A DNA stretch of 33,981 nt from Steroidobacter sp. (GTDB lineage Bacteria; Pseudomonadota; Gammaproteobacteria; Steroidobacterales; Steroidobacteraceae): positions 1-33,981 of the forward strand of contig JAICPY010000040.1 of assembly GCA_025929585.1 (NCBI GenBank), written 5' to 3'. The notes below the pieces were generated by a model. That model ran no database searches, was not told the DNA's origin, and saw only the letters and a list, made by a program, of their open reading frames with translations. The translations under genes were made by a program, and so were the position numbers. This document shows positions 32,060 to 33,981 of the stretch, piece after piece (the first letter of the stretch is position 1; each line of letters begins with the position of its first letter).

Positions 32060-33592
32060 CTACCGAGCTGTGGCGGAGTTGCGTCCAGTCGAGGTCAGAT
32101 CCTCGTAGCACTCGTAGCGATTGCGGCCGCACAACTTCGCTGCATAAAGCGCGTGATCAGCCGCTTCGAGCAACGCGAGCGTGCTTGGGAAACGTTGCTT
32201 CGGCGTATAAGTCGCCACGCCGATCGAGGCGGTGATCTTGGCGCCGTTCGCCGTCTCGCCGTGATCGCAGTTCGCAAGTGCTCCCAGCATTCGTTGTGCT
32301 ACTTGTTTGGCGATTTCGCGATCGGCACCGGGCAGTACGATCATGAATTCCTCGCCGCTGAATCGAGCAACCAAGTCGCTTCCGCGGACGCATGCCTGCA
32401 ACACCTGCGCGCAGTTCTTCAGCACCAGGTCGCCTATCTGTGTGCCGAATTTGTCGTTGATTTGTCGGAATCGATCGATGTCTACGTGTGCGACACTCAA
32501 GTCCCGCCCGAATACGACCGCTTGCGTGAACTCGCGATCGAGCATGCGATCGAGCCACGCGCGATTCAGCGCCCCGGTCATCGCATCGCGTCGGCCGGAA
32601 TCCTCGGCTTCCTCCGTGCGTGTCAGCAACACGCTGGTAGTCGCTTGCAGCGCGCTGACTTCTTGCAGTGCATGAAGATTGCGCACGGCCAGCAGCTCGC
32701 GCGCCTCAGCCAGCAGGTTTTCTGCGTCTTCCGCCTGCATGATGCTGGTCTCGTATAGCTCTTCGGTTTCGGGAATGAGCTTCAGAATTCGCGTGACCAC
32801 TTCGTTGAATAGCTCGTGGCTCATGCCCAGAAGAGAGTGAGCACGTTGAGCGAGTGTCCCGACGGCACTGGTCCGATCGGCTCGTAGCACCGCTTCGGCC
32901 AAATCGCTTCCCAAAGCGAGGCATCGCGCGTACTTGCCTTCTTCGGTGCTGGCGCTGAGCACTTGCGGTGTGTGACTGTGTTCCACCGCTTGCCAGATGC
33001 GTTCTGGAAGATTCCAGGATTTGAGGAGCATCGCGGTGTAACCGGCGTGGTCTTTGCCAAGCTGTTGCACCTCGTAGGTAATCCAGTCGGCGTGCGTCGC
33101 CGGCTGCGGAAGTTTGCTATAGAAATCGCGGCAAGCACGATCCAAGGCGAGCACGCCCATGTCTTGGAGCAATCCTGCGAGGAAGATGTCTTCGGCTTGC
33201 CCCACTTTGGCGGATTCGCTGAATGCACGGGCGGCGGTCGCCGCCAGCAAGCAGCGACGCCAAAACCGTGGATAGTCGATGCCTGCTGCGCGAAGGACGC
33301 GCATCGAGTTCACCAACGAGAAACTCAGCGCAAGCGTCAGCGCAGCGTTCAATCCAATGATGACGAGTGCCTGGCGAAGATTCTGGCTAGGACGGCGTTG
33401 CGCGTAAAACGCCGAATTTGCGATGCGCAGAATCTTGGCGGTCATGGCAGGATCGCGGCCCACCGCTTGCGCGACCTTCGCCATCTCGATCTCCGGATCG
33501 CGCGCAAGCGCAATGATGTCCGTGGCTACTTTGGACGGACTTGGAAAGTCGACCTGTGCCTTGAGGCGATTTTCTAAGTCTTGAGAGTTCAT
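32060..33592 (-). CDS. HDOD-GGDEF signalling protein
   Basis: The 510-residue protein combines an HDOD domain (about 10-210) with a GGDEF domain (about 335-495), joined by a helical linker. The GGDEF signature is SGEEF (412-416), with an RxxD inhibitory site at 403-406 (RGSD), five residues before it as in feedback-inhibited diguanylate cyclases. DIDRFRQINDKFGTQIGD shows the Mg and substrate residues. S in place of G at the first position may lower but need not remove activity. No transmembrane segment is visible, so it is cytoplasmic. Its partner and target are unknown. ATG 33592; its stop lies two bases beyond array 3. Confidence 0.9.
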   Translation of the reverse strand: MNSQDLENRLKAQVDFPSPSKVATDIIALARDPEIEMAKVAQAVGRDPAMTAKILRIANSAFYAQRRPSQNLRQALVIIGLNAALTLALSFSLVNSMRVLRAAGIDYPRFWRRCLLAATAARAFSESAKVGQAEDIFLAGLLQDMGVLALDRACRDFYSKLPQPATHADWITYEVQQLGKDHAGYTAMLLKSWNLPERIWQAVEHSHTPQVLSASTEEGKYARCLALGSDLAEAVLRADRTSAVGTLAQRAHSLLGMSHELFNEVVTRILKLIPETEELYETSIMQAEDAENLLAEARELLAVRNLHALQEVSALQATTSVLLTRTEEAEDSGRRDAMTGALNRAWLDRMLDREFTQAVVFGRDLSVAHVDIDRFRQINDKFGTQIGDLVLKNCAQVLQACVRGSDLVARFSGEEFMIVLPGADREIAKQVAQRMLGALANCDHGETANGAKITASIGVATYTPKQRFPSTLALLEAADHALYAAKLCGRNRYECYEDLTSTGRNSATAR

Positions 33593-33692
33593 GGGCTCGA
33601 GATCAGCGCTGCGGCACGGGGCGGCCGCTCCTTAAATATATCGACCGGAGCCGGCGTGACTTAATCAGTCATTCCCTTAGGTGGCTGGATTC

Positions 33693-33806
33693 ATGAACCG
33701 CGTGACAGTTTTGCTTCCGCTCGCTGATTTCGCTCACGCCGATCGTGTCGAGAGGGTTTTGGAGCGTCCGGGGCAGCACTTCGAGGAGCCCGGACTCGAG
33801 AATTGA
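33693..33806 (+). CDS. Possible 37-residue small protein
   Basis: The frame MNRVTVLLPLADFAHADRVE onward ends at TGA 33804-33806. AGGTGG lies 10-15 bases ahead of the ATG. It has no known motif and sits between the HDOD-GGDEF start and the tRNA promoter. It may be chance. Confidence 0.25.
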   Translation: MNRVTVLLPLADFAHADRVERVLERPGQHFEEPGLEN

Positions 33807-33818
33807 TCCAGTTCGCTG

Positions 33819-33848
33819 TTGACACTCAATAGGTTGGCACAGAGAATA
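33819..33848 (+). promoter_or_regulatory. Promoter of the tRNA-Tyr/tRNA-Gly operon
   Basis: TTGACA (33819-33824) is a consensus -35 box. With a 17-base spacer the -10 box is GAGAAT (33842-33847), matching TATAAT at four positions. The GC-rich run AGCCGGCT follows, as is usual for stringently controlled stable-RNA promoters. The start would be about 12 bases before tRNA-Tyr. Confidence 0.6.
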
Positions 33849-33866
33849 GCCGGCTCTTATGTCCGC

Positions 33867-33952
33867 GGAGGGGTACCCAAGCGGCCAACGGGGGCAGACT
33901 GTAAATCTGCTGGCTTATGCCTTCGTAGGTTCGAATCCTACCCCCTCCACCA
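33867..33952 (+). tRNA. tRNA-Tyr (GTA)
   Basis: The acceptor stem is GGAGGGG (33867-33873) with CCCCTCC (33942-33948). The anticodon stem GCAGA/TCTGC encloses loop CTGTAAA with anticodon GTA at 33901-33903. A long variable arm follows, then the TTCGAATCC T-loop region. The CCA end is encoded (33950-33952). The 86-base length and long variable arm fit a class II tRNA-Tyr. Confidence 0.97.
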
Positions 33953-33957
33953 CCTCT

Positions 33958-33981
33958 GCGGGTGTAGTTCAATGGTAGAAC
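33958..33981 (+). tRNA. tRNA-Gly, truncated by window end
   Basis: GCGGGTGTAGTTCAATGGTA is the familiar 5' half of a proteobacterial tRNA-Gly (probably GCC anticodon). It starts 5 bases after tRNA-Tyr and runs off the window edge, so the anticodon is not seen. Confidence 0.85.

Noticed and set aside
33834-33850. TGGCACA upstream of tRNA-Tyr as a sigma-54 site
   Set aside because: No TTGC at the required distance; the overlapping TTGACA/GAGAAT pair fits a sigma-70 stable-RNA promoter.

Overview
The window reads as chromosomal DNA of a gammaproteobacterium. The evidence is a glutathione-dependent formaldehyde route, an fds-type formate dehydrogenase, RecQ, MurI, TonB-dependent and porin outer-membrane proteins, and a tRNA-Tyr/tRNA-Gly pair in the usual proteobacterial order. 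A Steroidobacter/Nevskia/Xanthomonas-like lineage is only a guess. No phage, plasmid, IS element or CRISPR array was seen.

Layout. 1-5838: accessory catabolic and redox genes (truncated alpha/beta hydrolase, Tat-exported enolase-superfamily enzyme, secreted polysaccharide deacetylase, envelope protein of unknown function, aldo-keto reductase coupled to an FMN reductase). 6393-12818: EthD-like protein and the formate dehydrogenase operon fdsG-fdsB-fdsA-fdhD-fdsD. 13063-18129: xoxF-xoxG-xoxJ-frmA-gfa on the minus strand, oxidising methanol (or a similar alcohol) in the periplasm and formaldehyde in the cytoplasm. 18190-20896: a small cysteine-rich exported protein, a YVTN beta-propeller and a porin. 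21256-25924: an AcoR-type sigma-54 activator, a lone pqqD and a TonB-dependent receptor closely resembling E. coli YncD/PqqU, the PQQ importer. 25988-32060: PRC-barrel protein, hypothetical exported protein, recQ, PilZ protein, PLP dehydratase, murI and an HDOD-GGDEF protein. 33819-33981: promoter, tRNA-Tyr and a truncated tRNA-Gly.

How it works together. XoxF (with the extra lanthanide-binding Asp) and its cytochrome XoxG oxidise the alcohol, Gfa/FrmA carry formaldehyde to S-formylglutathione, and FdsGBAD turns formate into CO2 and NADH. The S-formylglutathione hydrolase is not in the window. Three sites with exact sigma-54 -24/-12 spacing lie upstream of xoxF, the porin operon and pqqD-pqqU, all flanking the sigma-54 activator. 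I infer that one activator coordinates enzyme, outer-membrane entry and PQQ supply.

The second unusual layer is a set of intergenic inverted arrays. Each has two arms of tandem 7- or 8-base words (GTTGACN, GTGACNN, AGGTGATN), with one arm the reverse complement of the other, separated by an unrelated 25-40 base spacer. They occur at 793-880, 5878-5951, 6028-6122, 31058-31154 and 31985-32058, with a related dyad at 12915-13020. One overlaps the dehydratase stop codon and forms the apparent 5' end of murI.
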